Below are positions 6,014-6,413 of a stretch of 6,413 nucleotides of DNA, one piece after another. Position numbers and translations under genes: made by a program. The notes beneath the pieces are model-generated. The model had not been told where the DNA came from. It saw nothing but the letters and a program-made list of their open reading frames with translations, and ran no database searches. Location of the stretch: positions 1 through 6,413 of the forward strand of contig CAIWIS010000392.1 in NCBI GenBank assembly GCA_903912795.1, written 5' to 3'. Position 1 is the first letter of the stretch. Each line of letters opens with the position of its first letter. This stretch comes from an uncultured Bacteroidales bacterium. Lineage in GTDB: Bacteria; Bacteroidota; Bacteroidia; Bacteroidales; Paludibacteraceae.

Positions 6014-6413
6014 ATGAAAGAAATACAACAATTAATCGAAATATCGCAATTCTACGGCCGTGATAGCCGTTTTGTAATTGCCGGTGGTGGTAACACTTCG
6101 TACAAAAATGCAGAAAAACTTTGGGTAAAAGCCAGTGGTTCGTCGTTGGCAACTATTACCGAAGACGGTTTTGCGGTGCTTGACAGAGCTAAACTGAACC
6201 TCATGTCCGAAAAAACCTACAGTGCTAATGCGGCTGAACGTGAAGAACAAGTTAAAAACGATTTGGCAGATGCAACTATCACGAAAGGCAAACGTCCTTC
6301 GGTAGAAACATCAATGCATAATGTAATCGACTTTGCTTTTGTTGTGCACATGCACCCAACCTTGGTAAACGGTTTGATGTGTGCCAACAATGCCGAAAGT
6401 GATTTGAAAAAAT
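6014..6413 (+). CDS. Class II aldolase/adducin-family protein, N-terminal part
   Basis: The gene runs off the end of the window after 133 full codons. Class II aldolases use a zinc ion to cleave or form C-C bonds of sugar phosphates such as fuculose- or rhamnulose-1-phosphate. Visible motifs are GGGNTS (residues 24-29) and KASGSSLATI (39-48), which fit the phosphate-binding region, then RPSVETSMH with the catalytic-type Glu98 and His102, and HMHP with zinc-ligand His112 and His114. The third zinc His should lie beyond the window. The GGGNTSxK start resembles the longer family members, including those fused to a short-chain dehydrogenase, so total length and any fusion are unknown. The ATG at 6014 follows an A-rich stretch (TTTAAAAAAAGAT) with no Shine-Dalgarno site. 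The PHP gene lies directly upstream on the same strand, which suggests joint use in a carbohydrate pathway. Substrate is not determined. Confidence 0.9.
   Translation, partial: MKEIQQLIEISQFYGRDSRFVIAGGGNTSYKNAEKLWVKASGSSLATITEDGFAVLDRAKLNLMSEKTYSANAAEREEQVKNDLADATITKGKRPSVETSMHNVIDFAFVVHMHPTLVNGLMCANNAESDLKK

Overview
This window looks like chromosomal DNA from a member of the Bacteroidota, probably the Bacteroidales or a near relative. The reasons are a fused E1 alpha/beta 2-oxoacid dehydrogenase gene, start codons preceded by A/T-rich sequence with no Shine-Dalgarno motif, AT-rich spacers, and C-rich/G-rich inverted REP-like pairs between genes. This placement is inferred from style and gene content, not from a marker gene. 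All credible genes are on the + strand. No rRNA, tRNA, CRISPR array or intact transposase gene was seen.

Region 1 (1-2910) is part of a 2-oxoacid dehydrogenase complex locus. It holds the 3' end of dihydrolipoamide dehydrogenase (E3), a 198-bp gap filled by an inverted REP-like pair, and a complete 819-residue fused E1 alpha-beta decarboxylase. E1 uses thiamine diphosphate to decarboxylate a 2-oxoacid and E3 re-oxidises the lipoyl arm. The E2 acyltransferase that joins them is not in view and may lie upstream.

Region 2 (2911-4707) is an AT-rich island of about 1.8 kb. It starts with a short imperfect hairpin, then holds two small tandem paralogues (3003-3374 and 3585-4070) that share a W-x-x-SPxGxxWW core and are not a family I can name. 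The second ends in a strongly acidic, aromatic tail. From 4071 to 4707 I see no convincing gene. That stretch holds several short inverted repeats, a cluster of palindromes built on ATTGT/ACAAT, and an exact 21-bp-period tandem repeat of eight units that ends 46 bp before the next gene. This non-coding stretch and the paralogue pair are the most unusual content.

Region 3 (4708-6413) is a metabolic gene pair: a PHP-domain protein with a divergent metal site, then, after a 151-bp gap holding a second REP-like pair, the 5' part of a class II (zinc) aldolase that runs off the window. Their order suggests a shared role in sugar or sugar-phosphate metabolism, but the substrate cannot be read from the sequence. 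The two REP-like pairs differ in sequence but share one architecture, and each occupies a gap between same-strand, functionally linked genes.
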